From the NCBI RefSeq assembly GCF_014235185.1, contig NZ_CP060131.1, positions 441,501-505,500 of the forward strand: a stretch of DNA of 64,000 bases, in the 5' to 3' direction. The stretch is from Pseudonocardia petroleophila (lineage in GTDB: Bacteria; Actinomycetota; Actinomycetes; Mycobacteriales; Pseudonocardiaceae). A model generated the notes under the pieces. It worked only from the letters and a program-made list of their open reading frames with translations, did not search any database and was not told the origin of the DNA. Each line of letters begins with the position of its first letter. The stretch's first letter is position 1. The position numbers and the translations under genes were made by a program. This document shows, piece by piece, positions 26,420 through 34,865 of this stretch.

Positions 26420-26839
26420 ATGACGCTGATGCAGGACCCGGCCCGGGTGCGGATCCGCCGACGGGTCGAGTGGGCGCAGACCGACGCCGCGGGCCACCAC
26501 CACTGGACGGCGGTCCTGCACTGGGCCGAGCAGGCCGAGACGGTGCTGCACGAGCGGCTCGGCATCGCCGAGCTGACGTTCGGGCGCGAGCCCCGCGTCA
26601 ACGCGACGGTCGACTTCACCGCCCGCCTGTACTTCCGCGACGACGTCGACGTCGACATCGCCGTGGAGCGCGTCGGCACGACGTCGGCGCGCTACGCGTT
26701 CGTCGTGAGCCGCGACGGCGAGACGGCCGCCCGCGGCACGCTGTCGACCGTGCTGGTGGACCCGGGGACCGGCCGGCCGACGCCGTGGCCCGACGCCCTG
26801 CGCACCGCCCTGACCAGCGGCGGCGCGCAGGAGCGGTAG
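26420..26839 (+). CDS. 4-hydroxybenzoyl-CoA thioesterase-like (hot-dog fold) protein
   Basis: A 139-residue hot-dog fold protein. The active-site motif reads VEWAQTDAAGHHHWTAVLHWAEQAE, giving the Asp and the His-rich turn of the 4HBT class. It is divergent from the related gene across 19 bp, so the two promoters must overlap. The substrate is unknown; aromatic or acyl CoA thioesters are the family norm. Confidence 0.8.
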   Translation: MTLMQDPARVRIRRRVEWAQTDAAGHHHWTAVLHWAEQAETVLHERLGIAELTFGREPRVNATVDFTARLYFRDDVDVDIAVERVGTTSARYAFVVSRDGETAARGTLSTVLVDPGTGRPTPWPDALRTALTSGGAQER

Positions 26840-26842
26840 GCC

Positions 26843-27112
26843 CTAGAGGGGCAGGTCCTGCCCCGCGGCCTGCGCGGGCGGGGCGGCCCGGTACTCGCGG
26901 CGCGCCGGCGGCGCGGTGAAGCCCAGCGCGGCGACGACCGCGCCGACGCTGTCGTAGGTGCCGGCGGGCAGGCCCCACAGGTCGGTGCGCGTGGAGGCGT
27001 CGGCGCCGTAGTCCTCCGCGTGGATGATCAGCTGCCACTTCGCCGCCGGGAACGTGACCCCGGCGAGTACGTGCCTGATCCGCTGGATGTCCACCGGGGT
27101 TCCCTTGCGCAT
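26843..27112 (-). CDS. DUF2795 protein
   Basis: An 89-residue protein whose first 65 residues fit DUF2795 (VDIQRIRHVLAGVTFPAAKWQLIIHAE, then YDSVGAVVAALGF), followed by an Ala/Pro-rich tail. The family is widespread in actinobacteria and unassigned. ATG 27112 starts 41 bases after a well-spaced SigB-type promoter (27153-27177), which suggests induction by stress. Confidence 0.72.
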   Translation of the reverse strand: MRKGTPVDIQRIRHVLAGVTFPAAKWQLIIHAEDYGADASTRTDLWGLPAGTYDSVGAVVAALGFTAPPARREYRAAPPAQAAGQDLPL

Positions 27113-27152
27113 CGTCGTGCTCCTTCCGCACCACCGACTGTACGACGGGGTG

Positions 27153-27177
27153 TACCCAACATCACATTCTGGCAAAC
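27153..27177 (-). promoter_or_regulatory. Candidate SigB/SigF-type promoter for the DUF2795 gene
   Basis: On the minus strand GTTT (27174-27177) and GGGTA (27153-27157) are separated by exactly 16 bases, the spacing and sequence of SigB/SigF-class actinobacterial promoters. A gene for such a sigma factor lies at 43560-44339. Assigned by eye, without experimental support. Confidence 0.6.
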
Positions 27178-27314
27178 GGGCGACGCTACTCCGATCCGGT
27201 GACGGGGGGTGATGTTGTGCCCGCCCTGGGCCGGTCGTAGGGTTGGCCGGCGGTTGAGAACACAGTCCGCGCTTCCAGTCCGCGATCCGCGATCACCTCG
27301 AGGAGCCGGTGCGC

Positions 27315-27713
27315 ATGAGTGGCGATCTTCCCGTCGACAGCGGGATGCCCAACGATGGCGGCGACGTCGGCGAGGTCATCCGGTTCGACGTGGTCGCGCA
27401 CGGTGAGGGCGCGGTCGTCGTGCACGTCGTCGGCGAGGTCGACACGCTGACCGCCCCGCTGCTGCGGGCCCAGCTCGACGAGCAGATCGCGGCCGTCCCG
27501 CTGTTGGTCCTCGACCTGACCGACGTCACGTTCCTCGGGTCCGCCGGCCTCGCCGTCCTGGTCGCGGCCAAGGACGACGCCGACCGCAGGGGCCACCGCC
27601 TGCGGCTGGTCTGCGGCTCGCGCATCGTCACCCGCGCCCTGCAGGCCACCGGCCTGCTCACGCTGTTCGACACGGCCGACGGGGTGCCGGAGGCGCTCGA
27701 CGTCAGCGCCTGA
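27315..27713 (+). CDS. STAS-domain protein (anti-sigma factor antagonist-like)
   Basis: A 132-residue STAS protein with VVGEVDTLTAPLLRAQL and the phosphorylation-site region VTFLGSAGLAVLV. In SpoIIAA/RsbV the site reads DSSGL or DSTGL; here the second of those two positions is Ala, leaving one Ser as possible acceptor. It is one of three STAS genes in 15 kb and lies outside the sigma cluster. RBS AGGAG precedes ATG 27315; an in-frame GTG lies at 27309. Partner kinase unknown. Confidence 0.82.
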   Translation: MSGDLPVDSGMPNDGGDVGEVIRFDVVAHGEGAVVVHVVGEVDTLTAPLLRAQLDEQIAAVPLLVLDLTDVTFLGSAGLAVLVAAKDDADRRGHRLRLVCGSRIVTRALQATGLLTLFDTADGVPEALDVSA

Positions 27714-27727
27714 CGCCCGGGGTCCGG

Positions 27728-27823
27728 GGAGGCGTGTGGGTGCCTGGTGGCCCCCGCGGTCTTCAACACCGACGTGGCCGAGCACCTCGGCCAGGCGGGT
27801 TCGATTCCCGTCCGCCTCCGCCA
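27728..27823 (+). tRNA. selC: tRNA-Sec, anticodon UCA
   Basis: A 96-base tRNA with encoded CCA. The acceptor GGAGGCG pairs with CGCCTCC, followed by discriminator G. The anticodon loop CTTCAAC carries TCA (27763-27765), reading UGA. The long variable arm has an 8-bp stem (TGGCCGAG/CTCGGCCA), and the T loop TTCGATT is present. Length, UCA anticodon and long arm identify selenocysteine tRNA. It lies 37 bases before a gene with an in-frame UGA and about 6 kb from selD-selA-selB. Confidence 0.93.
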
Positions 27824-27860
27824 CCCGGCGCGAACCCGCTCCCGGCCCTACGGTTCGACC

Positions 27861-28472
27861 ATGCCGCGCCTCCCGCTGGTCGACCCCGACGATCCCGACG
27901 CCGACCCGCACGCCCGGGCCCTGCTCGGCCGGGTCCAGGAACTCCGTGGCCGCACGCTCAACGTCTACCGGGCCGTCGGCAACCACCCCGAGGTGCTCGA
28001 GGGACTGCTGCAGTTCGGCGCGGCGGCCTACTTCCGCAACTCGCTGACGCCCGCGCAGAGCGAGCTGGCCTACCTCGGCGCCTCGGTCGCCAACGACTGC
28101 CACTATTGAATCCCGACCCACGTGGTGGCCGGTCGGGCCACCGGACTGACCGAGCAGAAGCTCGCCCTGATCGGCGTCGATCCCCTCCCGGACGGCGTGT
28201 ACGCACCGGACGAGGCCGCGATCGTCCGCTACGCGCGGGCGTCGAGCCGGCTCGACCCCATCACCGACGAGCTGTACGCGAGCCTGCTCGAGCACTTCAC
28301 GGAGAAGCAGATCATCGAGATCTGCTTCACGGTGGGCATGTCGAACATGATCAACCGCTTCCACGCGACGTTCCACACCGACGTCGACGAGGACACCGAG
28401 GAGATGCTCGGCGCGGTCTGCCCCGTTCGGTTACCACCGCCACCCGGCGGGTCGGTGGCCGATAACCCCTGA
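27861..28472 (+). CDS. Selenoprotein of the AhpD / carboxymuconolactone decarboxylase family (in-frame UGA = Sec83)
   Basis: Read through the TGA at 28107-28109, this frame encodes 203 residues. The first part (LPLVDPDDPDADPHARALL, LTPAQSELAYLGAS) and the part after the TGA (LTEQKLALIG, YARASSRLDPITDELYASLL) both belong to the same CMD/AhpD fold in one frame. The active site becomes Cys80-His-Tyr-Sec83-Ile-Pro-Thr-His87, that is CxxUxxxH in place of the CxxCxxxH of AhpD peroxidases. A hairpin with a GGTCG loop follows 14 bases after the TGA. selC lies just upstream. A TACGGT box six bases before ATG 27861 suggests a leaderless mRNA. A thiol-dependent peroxidase or disulfide reductase role is inferred. 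Confidence 0.88.
28124..28142 (+). promoter_or_regulatory. Candidate bacterial SECIS hairpin
   Basis: A 7-bp perfect stem (GGTGGCC at 28124-28130 with GGCCACC at 28136-28142) presents the loop GGTCG, whose apex begins 21 bases after the UGA. Bacterial SECIS elements lie within the coding region just after the UGA and carry a G in the first loop positions for SelB binding. Position and loop both fit. Confidence 0.75.
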
Positions 28473-28491
28473 TCAGTGGGATCGTGAGCCG

Positions 28492-29856
28492 ATGGACCCG
28501 GACGACCTCACGTCTTCGAGCGCGGCGCAGATCGCGGCGCGCGTGCACGACGGCTGGAGCAGCGCCGTCGACGTCGCCCGGGCCCACCTCGCCCGCATCG
28601 ATGCCCTCGACGCCCACGTGGGCGCGTTCGAGGTCGTCGACCCGCGCCGCGTGCTCGCCGAGGCCGAGGGCGTCGACTCGCGCGCCGACCGCTTCGCGCT
28701 GCCGCTGGCCGGCGTGCCGGTGGCCGTCAAGGACTGCGTCGACGTGGCCGGCTACCCCACGCGGCACGGCAGCGCCGCCACCTCGACCGAACCCGCCCGC
28801 CGCGACGACGAGCTGGTCAAGCGGCTGCGCGCGGCCGGGGCGATCGTCGTCGGGAAGACGCGGATGCCGGAGCTGGCGATCTGGGGGTTCACGCACTCGG
28901 AGCTGGGCACCACCCGCAACCCGCTCGACGGGGCGTCGGACCCGGGCGGGTCGAGCGGGGGCAGTGCCGCCGCGGTCGCCGCGGGGATGGCCGCGCTCGC
29001 GCTGGGCACCGACGGCGGCGGTTCGATCCGCATCCCGGCCGCGTACTGCGGGCTCGTCGGGGTGAAGCCGGGCGACGGCGTCGTCCCGCTGCCGGGCAAG
29101 CTCACCGAGCACTGGTACGGGCTGTCCGCCGCCGGGCCGCTCGCCCGCACCGCGCACGACGCCGCGATCATGCTGGGCGTGCTCGGCGGCGCGCCCGTCG
29201 AGCTCGCGGAGCGGGGGCCGTCGCGGATCGCGCTGTCGCTGCGCGTGCCGTCGCCGATCGGGCGCCTGCACCCCGACCACCGCGCCGCAGCCGTCGGGGC
29301 CGCCGCCCGCCTGCGCGCGGGTCCCGGCGGCGCCACGGTCGTCCTCGCCGACCCGCCCTACCCCCGCGGGCTGGCCACGCAGTGGATGCGCCGCTGGCAC
29401 GCCGGGGTGGCGCAGGACCTCGCGGCGCTGCACCTCGACCCCGACGACGTCGAGCCGCGCACCGCGGCGGTCGCCCGCCGGGGCCGCCGCGCCCGCCCCG
29501 GCCCGCACGCCGGCCGTGCCTGGCGCGACCGCATGGTCGCCTGGCTCGACGACGGCGGCTACGACCTGATGATCACTCCCGCCGTCGCCGGGCCGGCGCC
29601 GCGGGCCGGGTCGCTGCACGGCCGCGGCTACACCCGCACGCTGCTCGAGCAGACCCGCCAGGTGCCGTTCACGCAGGCCTGGAACCTCGCCGGGCTGCCC
29701 GCGATGGTGGCCCCCGTCGTCATCGGGGGCCGCGCGGTCGGGGTGCAGCTCGTCGGGCGTCCGGGGTCGGAGGCCGCCCTGCTCGGCGCCGCGGCCCGCC
29801 TGGAGCGACGGGTCGTCCCGATGGCCGGCGCGGCCGCCCCCCGCAGCTACGCCTGA
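28492..29856 (+). CDS. Amidase-signature family amidase
   Basis: A 454-residue amidase with the Ser-cis-Ser-Lys triad: Lys in VAVKDCVD, cis-Ser in DPGGSSGGSAAAVAAG and the nucleophile in DGGGSIRIPAAYCG. The C-terminal region has FTQAWNLAGLPAMVAPV. It hydrolyses amide bonds of unknown substrate; its length fits free amidases rather than GatA. It starts 19 bases after the selenoprotein stop in the same direction, so co-transcription is possible. Its end overlaps the convergent PH-domain gene by ten bases. Confidence 0.9.
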   Translation: MDPDDLTSSSAAQIAARVHDGWSSAVDVARAHLARIDALDAHVGAFEVVDPRRVLAEAEGVDSRADRFALPLAGVPVAVKDCVDVAGYPTRHGSAATSTEPARRDDELVKRLRAAGAIVVGKTRMPELAIWGFTHSELGTTRNPLDGASDPGGSSGGSAAAVAAGMAALALGTDGGGSIRIPAAYCGLVGVKPGDGVVPLPGKLTEHWYGLSAAGPLARTAHDAAIMLGVLGGAPVELAERGPSRIALSLRVPSPIGRLHPDHRAAAVGAAARLRAGPGGATVVLADPPYPRGLATQWMRRWHAGVAQDLAALHLDPDDVEPRTAAVARRGRRARPGPHAGRAWRDRMVAWLDDGGYDLMITPAVAGPAPRAGSLHGRGYTRTLLEQTRQVPFTQAWNLAGLPAMVAPVVIGGRAVGVQLVGRPGSEAALLGAAARLERRVVPMAGAAAPRSYA

Positions 29857-31397
29857 GCCGCGGACCCGTCGACGGGGTCGGGTTCGAGGAACGGGGCCAG
29901 CAGGCCGGGCACCGCCTCGGCGGCGACGGCCAGCACCTCGTCCTGGTCGGCGTAGGCGATCGTGTGCGTGCCCCTCCCCGCCGCCACCGCCGCCGTCACC
30001 GACAGCAGGCGCGGACGGCGCTGCAGCACCGTGCGGCGCAGCCGCCAGGCGATGACGCCGTCGCGGCGCACCGCCGCGGTGCGGCGCACCCCGGACCCGC
30101 CGCGCGCCACCAGGAACTCCCCCGACAGCGCGTGCCCGAGGTTGCCGAACTCCAGCGCCGCCCCGGCCGCCGCCGCCGGCACGAGCACCAGCGCGAGCTG
30201 CCACGGCCAGTGCGGGAACACCCCGAGCGCGGCGGGCACCGCGAGCCCCAGCGCGGGCAGCAGCGACACCGGCACCCACTGCAGGAGCAGCACGCGCAGG
30301 GCCGCGGCCGGGTGCCGGCGCAGCGGGACGGCCGCCGGGGAGGACGGCGCGCCGAGGACGTCGGCGGTCACGCGGTGCACGAGCGCGACGGGCACCGCGG
30401 GCAGCAGCAGGTCGGAGTCGCGCTTCCCGTTCCCCTCGCCGTCCTGCACCCCGAGGCCCGCGGCCACGATCCGCGCCTTCGCTCCCCCGCCGAGCCGCAG
30501 CAGCAGCGGCTCGTCCACGCGGACCCCGCGGATCCGCGCCTCCTCGATCGTCACCGAGCGGTGCGTGAGCAGGCCGTAGGTCAGGCGCAGCGTCCGGTCG
30601 TCGCCGCGGACCAGCCGGAACCCGCCGTAGGACACGACGTAGAGCACCGTCGACAGGACGGTGTTGAGCAGCACCAGCCCGCCGAGGGCCAGCAGCACCA
30701 GCAGCGGCAGCGGCACCCCCTCGGCCCACGCCACCCCCGACCGCACGGGCCCGGACCCCCACAGCGCCGCGTAGTCGATCGCCTCGCGGAACTGGCCGAG
30801 CGCGGCGGCCAGCACGCCGATCGCCACCAGCCCGGCCAGCGACAGCGGGGCCAGCCGGACCCAGGACGCCCCGAACTGCGCGAGCGGCGCGCGCGGCTCG
30901 GGCGGGGCGGCGTCGGCGGCGGGCGCCGCGTCCCGCAGGAGCAGCACCGAGCGCAGCCGCTCGGCCTCCGCCCTCGACACCGACTCCAGCTTCAGCTCGT
31001 CGTCGGACTCCCCGCCCTGCCGTCCGGTGCCGATCGCGACGACGGCGAGCCCGGCCACGCGGTGCACGACGTCGACGGTGAGGTCGACCGACCGCAGCCG
31101 GTCCCGCGGCACCGACCGCGCGGAGCGCACCAGCAGCCCGCTGCGCAGCTCCACGTGCGTGTCGGTGACCCGGTAGGTCGTCGTGGCCCAGGCCCACGCG
31201 CTGAGCACGAGGATCCCGAGCACCACGACGGCGCCGATCGCCGGCTCGATCCAGCCGAGCCGGTCCCAGCCGCGGAGCGTCACCGCCACCGCCCCGGCCA
31301 GCAGCAGCCCGCCCGCGGGCCGGACCGCCTCCACCCAGATCGAGCGGCGGTCCAGCCGCCGCCACCCGGTGACCGGTGGCGCGTCGGTGACGGTCAC
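29847..31397 (-). CDS. Bacterial PH-domain membrane protein (YdbT type)
   Basis: A 516-residue protein with repeated units of paired membrane segments followed by bacterial PH (bPH2) domains: membrane segments near 27-70, 195-215 and 245-270, and PH units starting TTTYRVTDTHVELRSGLL, YGGFRLVRGDDRTLRLTYGLL and GEFLVARGGSGVRRTAAV. This is the YdbT layout, and its partner YdbS is encoded just upstream with a four-base overlap. In Bacillus the pair protects against certain bacteriocins; no role is known here. Confidence 0.85.
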   Translation of the reverse strand: MTVTDAPPVTGWRRLDRRSIWVEAVRPAGGLLLAGAVAVTLRGWDRLGWIEPAIGAVVVLGILVLSAWAWATTTYRVTDTHVELRSGLLVRSARSVPRDRLRSVDLTVDVVHRVAGLAVVAIGTGRQGGESDDELKLESVSRAEAERLRSVLLLRDAAPAADAAPPEPRAPLAQFGASWVRLAPLSLAGLVAIGVLAAALGQFREAIDYAALWGSGPVRSGVAWAEGVPLPLLVLLALGGLVLLNTVLSTVLYVVSYGGFRLVRGDDRTLRLTYGLLTHRSVTIEEARIRGVRVDEPLLLRLGGGAKARIVAAGLGVQDGEGNGKRDSDLLLPAVPVALVHRVTADVLGAPSSPAAVPLRRHPAAALRVLLLQWVPVSLLPALGLAVPAALGVFPHWPWQLALVLVPAAAAGAALEFGNLGHALSGEFLVARGGSGVRRTAAVRRDGVIAWRLRRTVLQRRPRLLSVTAAVAAGRGTHTIAYADQDEVLAVAAEAVPGLLAPFLEPDPVDGSAAQA

Positions 31398-31903
31398 GTC
31401 GCGTCCCCGGGGGTGGCCTCCGTGGCGGCGGTGAGCCGTTCCACCAGCTCCACCGCGGCGTCGCGGTCCAGGCCCCTGATCTTCAGCGCGCCCGCCGTCG
31501 ACGCCGTCGTGACCGTCACGGTCGACAGGCCCAGCCACTGCTGCAGCGGCCCGCGCCGGGTGTCGACGGTCTGCACGCGCGAGAGCGGCGCCACCCGCCA
31601 GTCCTCGACGAACACGCCCTCCCGCACGTAGACGGCGACCCCGGTGGTCTCCCAGCGGTGCCGGGCGTAGCGGATGGGCGGGGTGACGACGACGTCGGCG
31701 ACCGCGAGCACGGCGACCGCGATCCCCACCGCCACCAGCCATCCGGGCCGCCAGAACACCAGCACCACCCCGACGGCGAGCAGCACCGCACCCCAGGACA
31801 GCGCGTTCTGCAGGCGCCACCAGGTGACGGCGCGGGGATCGACGTGGTGGGCCGGGGCGCGCAGCCGGAGGCGCGGGGCGCCGGAGGTCGGTACCGGGGT
31901 CAT
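31394..31903 (-). CDS. Bacterial PH-domain membrane protein (YdbS type)
   Basis: A 169-residue protein with two membrane segments (about 35-75) and one bPH2 domain containing RHRWETTGVAVYVREGVF and PLSRVQTVDTRRGPLQQWLGLSTV, the YdbS hallmark. Its stop overlaps the start of the larger YdbT-like gene (GTGA), so the two are made together and probably form one membrane complex. Confidence 0.85.
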   Translation of the reverse strand: MTPVPTSGAPRLRLRAPAHHVDPRAVTWWRLQNALSWGAVLLAVGVVLVFWRPGWLVAVGIAVAVLAVADVVVTPPIRYARHRWETTGVAVYVREGVFVEDWRVAPLSRVQTVDTRRGPLQQWLGLSTVTVTTASTAGALKIRGLDRDAAVELVERLTAATEATPGDAT

Positions 31904-31960
31904 GGCCCCACACTGCCGCGTGGCGGCGACGGTGTCGTCATCCCTTGGTCGGGGGCCGAC

Positions 31961-33058
31961 CTACTGCGGTGGATCCCACACCCCGTCGGTGACGAACCGC
32001 TCCAGCGTCGCCGTGTACGGCGCGAGGTCCATCCCCTGCGCGGCGACCCAGGCGTCGTCGTCGTAGCTGTGGCGGTAGCGCTCGCCGCCGTCGCAGATCA
32101 GGGAGACGACGCTGCCGCGGCGCCCGTCGCGCAGCATCCGCGCGACGAGCTCGCACACGCCCCACAGGTTCGTCCCCGTCGACCCGCCCGCCCACGTCCC
32201 GGTGCGCCCGCGCAGGAAGCGGGCGGCGGCGATGCTGGCGGCGTCGGGGACGGTCATCATCAGGTCGACGACGCCGGGCACGAAGCTGGGCTCCATCCGC
32301 GGGCGGCCGATGCCCTCGATCCTCCCGCTGACGCCGGTGGCGTGGTCGGCGGTACCGCTCGCCCACCCCGGCGCGAACGACGAGTCCTCCGGGTCGACGA
32401 CGGCCAGGCGCGTGTCGTGGCGGCGGTAGCGCAGGTAGCGCCCGATCGTCGCCGACGTGCCGCCGGTGCCCGCTCCGACGACGATCCACTCCGGCACCGG
32501 GTGCGGCTCCTGCGCCATCTGCTGGAAGATCGACTCCGCGATGTTGTTGTTGCCCCGCCAGTCGGTGGCGCGCTCGGCGTGGGTGAACTGGTCGAGGTAG
32601 TGCCCGCCGCACTCCTGCGCGAGCCGCTGCGCCGCCCCGTACACCTCCGGGGCGTGCTCGACGAAGTGGCAGCGCGCCCCGTACCGCTCGATCAGCCCGA
32701 TCTTCTCCGGGCTCGTCGACCGCGGCATCACCGCGACGAACGGCACCCCGATCAGCCGCGCGAAGTACGCCTCGGACACCGCCGTCGACCCCGAGCTCGC
32801 CTCGACCACCGTCGTCCCCTCGACGATGTGCCCGTTGACCAGCGCGTAGAGGAACAGCGACCGGGCCAGGCGGTGCTTGAGGCTGCCGGTCGGGTGCACC
32901 GACTCGTCCTTGAGGTAGACCTGCACGCCCCAGTCGCGGGGCAGCGGGAACACGTGCAGGTGGGTGTCGGCGGAGCGGTTGGCGTCGGCCTCGACGAGCC
33001 GGATCGCCTCGTGCACCCAGGCGCGGGTGCGGGCGCAGGACCGGTCGACGGGGATCAC
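31961..33058 (-). CDS. cds1: PLP-dependent cysteine synthase-fold enzyme, Cds1-like L-cysteine desulfhydrase
   Basis: A 365-residue fold-type II PLP enzyme. The PLP Lys lies in [15 protein letters not shown], the substrate loop is [13 protein letters not shown], and the phosphate cradle is [14 protein letters not shown]. The whole layout closely recalls the mycobacterial desulfhydrase Cds1 (Rv3684), which degrades cysteine to sulfide, pyruvate and ammonia. A TAGCGT box seven bases before GTG 33058 favours that start over GTG 33067. Nearness to the selenocysteine genes may be chance or may reflect chalcogen metabolism. Confidence 0.78.
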   Translation of the reverse strand: MIPVDRSCARTRAWVHEAIRLVEADANRSADTHLHVFPLPRDWGVQVYLKDESVHPTGSLKHRLARSLFLYALVNGHIVEGTTVVEASSGSTAVSEAYFARLIGVPFVAVMPRSTSPEKIGLIERYGARCHFVEHAPEVYGAAQRLAQECGGHYLDQFTHAERATDWRGNNNIAESIFQQMAQEPHPVPEWIVVGAGTGGTSATIGRYLRYRRHDTRLAVVDPEDSSFAPGWASGTADHATGVSGRIEGIGRPRMEPSFVPGVVDLMMTVPDAASIAAARFLRGRTGTWAGGSTGTNLWGVCELVARMLRDGRRGSVVSLICDGGERYRHSYDDDAWVAAQGMDLAPYTATLERFVTDGVWDPPQ

Positions 33059-33083
33059 GCCCCGCACGCTAACCCTGATTGTC

Positions 33084-33143
33084 CGTGAGATGACACCGAG
33101 CGCTACGCGGCCACGGGTGAACAGCGTTCGACGTCATCTCACG
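33084..33143. repeat. 11-bp perfect inverted repeat with 38-bp spacer
   Basis: CGTGAGATGAC at 33084-33094 is repeated inverted at 33133-33143. It fills the short gap between the SHOCT-protein gene end and the Cds1-like gene start (both on the minus strand). It could be a terminator with a large loop, a paired operator or a transposon remnant; no transposase is nearby. Confidence 0.55.
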
Positions 33144-33148
33144 TGGGG

Positions 33149-33733
33149 TCAGATCCGCGACAGGAGCTCCGCCTTCTTGGCCTCGAACTCCGTCGGCGTG
33201 ACCACACCCGCGTCGCGCAGCTCGCCGAGCTGGCGAAGCTGGTGGAACACGACGTCGGGGTCGGAGGTGGGGGGCGGTCCCGGCGGCGGCTGCCGGTGAC
33301 GCGCGGGAGGAGGCCCGGACGGGGGTCCGTAGCCGGCCTGGGGCGGCCCTGCCTGCCCACTCAAGCGAGCGCGGATGAGGTCGACGATCTCCTTGCCGTC
33401 CACCTTGTTGACGTTCTTGATCTCTGCCTTGTTGCCCGAGGCGAAGACGGTGATCGTGCCCAGCAGAACCCCCGACGACCATTGGATCGACGAGATGCGC
33501 TCCAGAGGGAAGTCCTCGCTCTTCTGGCTCATCCAGCCGTCCTTGAGGAAGAACATCCGGCGGTCCGTGAGCACGATCAGACCCGTCCCGTTGCCGTAGA
33601 AGCCTGCGGTCATGCGGTCGACGGTCTCGTGCTCCCACAGGTGCTCGACGAGCTTGCGGATCTCCCGCTTCGCACCCACTGTGTTGGCCATCCGAGCGGC
33701 GGAGGACGCGATGTCCGGACGGAGCTCGTCCAT
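33149..33733 (-). CDS. PH-like plus SHOCT domain protein
   Basis: A 194-residue soluble protein. Residues about 30-130 form a PH-like domain (TGLIVLTDRRMFFLKDGW, LERISSIQWSSG). A Pro-rich linker follows, then a C-terminal SHOCT motif (LRQLGELRDAGVVTPTEFEAKKAELLSRI; key residues LGELRDAGV and FEAKKAELL). The gene is visibly less GC-rich than its neighbours. RBS GGAGGAG precedes ATG 33733. SHOCT domains usually mediate oligomerisation; the function is unknown. Confidence 0.82.
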   Translation of the reverse strand: MDELRPDIASSAARMANTVGAKREIRKLVEHLWEHETVDRMTAGFYGNGTGLIVLTDRRMFFLKDGWMSQKSEDFPLERISSIQWSSGVLLGTITVFASGNKAEIKNVNKVDGKEIVDLIRARLSGQAGPPQAGYGPPSGPPPARHRQPPPGPPPTSDPDVVFHQLRQLGELRDAGVVTPTEFEAKKAELLSRI

Positions 33734-33825
33734 GTGCGCTCCTCCCATTCGTCGTGATCGGAGTCGCACTCACTGTGACAGGTGACCCGCGGCACGTGTC
33801 GACGGCCACCCGAAAGTGGCCGCCG

Positions 33826-34848
33826 TCAGCGCAGCGTGATGCGGCCGCTGCCCGTGCGGACCGACCCGATCACCGCGGCCGGGGCGCCCAGCGCGGCCAC
33901 CGCCTCGGCCGCCCGTTCCGGGGACGCGCCGAAGAGCAGGCCGCCGGAGGTCTGGGCGTCGGCCAGGAGCAGGACGTCGACCTCGCCGTACGCCCCGGCG
34001 TCGACGCGCGGCGCCACCCAGTCGCGGTTGCGGCGCGAGCCGCCGGGCACCGTCCCGGCCTCGGCGAGCGCGCGCACGCCGTCGAGGAGGGGCACCGCGG
34101 CGACGTCGATCTCCGCGTCCACGCCCGACGCCGCGGCCATCTTCGACAGGTGCCCGAGCAGCCCGAACCCGGTGACGTCGGTGCAGCCGGTGGCGCCCGC
34201 GGCGAGCGCGGCGGAGGCGGCGGGGCCGTTGCTGCGGGTCATCGACGCCACCGCGGCCTCGGTCAGCCCCGCGGGCACGGTGCCGGTCTTGATCGCCGTC
34301 GTCGCGATGCCGATGCCGAGCGCCTTCGTGAGGACGAGCACGTCGCCGTCGCGCAGGCCGGCGTTGGTGAGGATGCGGTCCGGGTGCACCTCGCCGATCA
34401 CGGCGAGCCCGTACTTCGGCTCCGGGTCGTCGACGCTGTGGCCGCCCACGACGGCGAACCCGCTCTCCGCCCCGATCTCCGCTCCCCCGGCCAGCACCTC
34501 GCCGAGCAGCGACATCGGCAGCTCGTCGCGCGGCCAGGCCACGATGTTGAGCGCGAACAGCGGCCGCCCGCCCATCGCCCAGACGTCCGACGCCGCGTTC
34601 TGCGCCGCGATCCGGCCCCAGGTGCGGGCGTCGTCGACGACGGGGGTGAAGAAGTCGGTGGTGGCGACGAGGGCGCGGTCGGCGTCCAGGCGCCACACCG
34701 CGGCGTCGTCGCCGGTCTCGGTGCCGACGAGGAGGTCCGGGGCGCTCGGCGGGGTGAGCGTGGCGAGCAGCTCCGCGAGGTGCTCCGGCCCGAGCTTGCA
34801 GCCGCACCCGGCGCCGTGGCTGAACTCGGTGAGTCGGCGAGCGGTCAT
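33826..34848 (-). CDS. selD: Selenide, water dikinase
   Basis: A 340-residue SelD. The catalytic Cys lies in GAGCGCKLG (Cys, not Sec), followed by the ATP/metal motifs VGTETGDDAAVW, TTDFFTPVVDD, VGGHSVDDPEPKYG and TDVTGFGLLGH. It makes selenophosphate from selenide and ATP, the donor used by SelA. It is divergent from selA with only 24 bp between starts. Its -10 box (TAGGCT, minus strand) lies seven bases before ATG 34848 and overlaps the selA box. Confidence 0.96.
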   Translation of the reverse strand: MTARRLTEFSHGAGCGCKLGPEHLAELLATLTPPSAPDLLVGTETGDDAAVWRLDADRALVATTDFFTPVVDDARTWGRIAAQNAASDVWAMGGRPLFALNIVAWPRDELPMSLLGEVLAGGAEIGAESGFAVVGGHSVDDPEPKYGLAVIGEVHPDRILTNAGLRDGDVLVLTKALGIGIATTAIKTGTVPAGLTEAAVASMTRSNGPAASAALAAGATGCTDVTGFGLLGHLSKMAAASGVDAEIDVAAVPLLDGVRALAEAGTVPGGSRRNRDWVAPRVDAGAYGEVDVLLLADAQTSGGLLFGASPERAAEAVAALGAPAAVIGSVRTGSGRITLR

Positions 34849-34855
34849 GCGGCTC

Positions 34856-34865
34856 AGCCTACGAT
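34856..34865. promoter_or_regulatory. Overlapping divergent -10 boxes of selD and selA
   Basis: Minus-strand TAGGCT (34856-34861) is placed seven bases from the selD ATG, and plus-strand TACGAT (34860-34865) seven bases from the selA GTG. They share the TA pair at 34860-34861. Both fit leaderless TANNNT promoters, so polymerase probably cannot use both at once. Confidence 0.6.

Noticed and set aside
27309..27311. GTG 27309 as the STAS start
   Set aside because: It lies too close to the AGGAG box; ATG 27315 has a normal spacing of nine bases.
28107..28109. In-frame TGA read as a nonsense mutation making a pseudogene
   Set aside because: The frame continues with family-typical sequence, Sec falls at the redox position, a SECIS-like hairpin follows, and all Sec-insertion genes are present nearby.
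33149..33733. Horizontally acquired island because of lower GC
   Set aside because: Only this single gene is less GC-rich and no mobility gene or attachment site accompanies it; PH/SHOCT proteins are common in actinobacteria.
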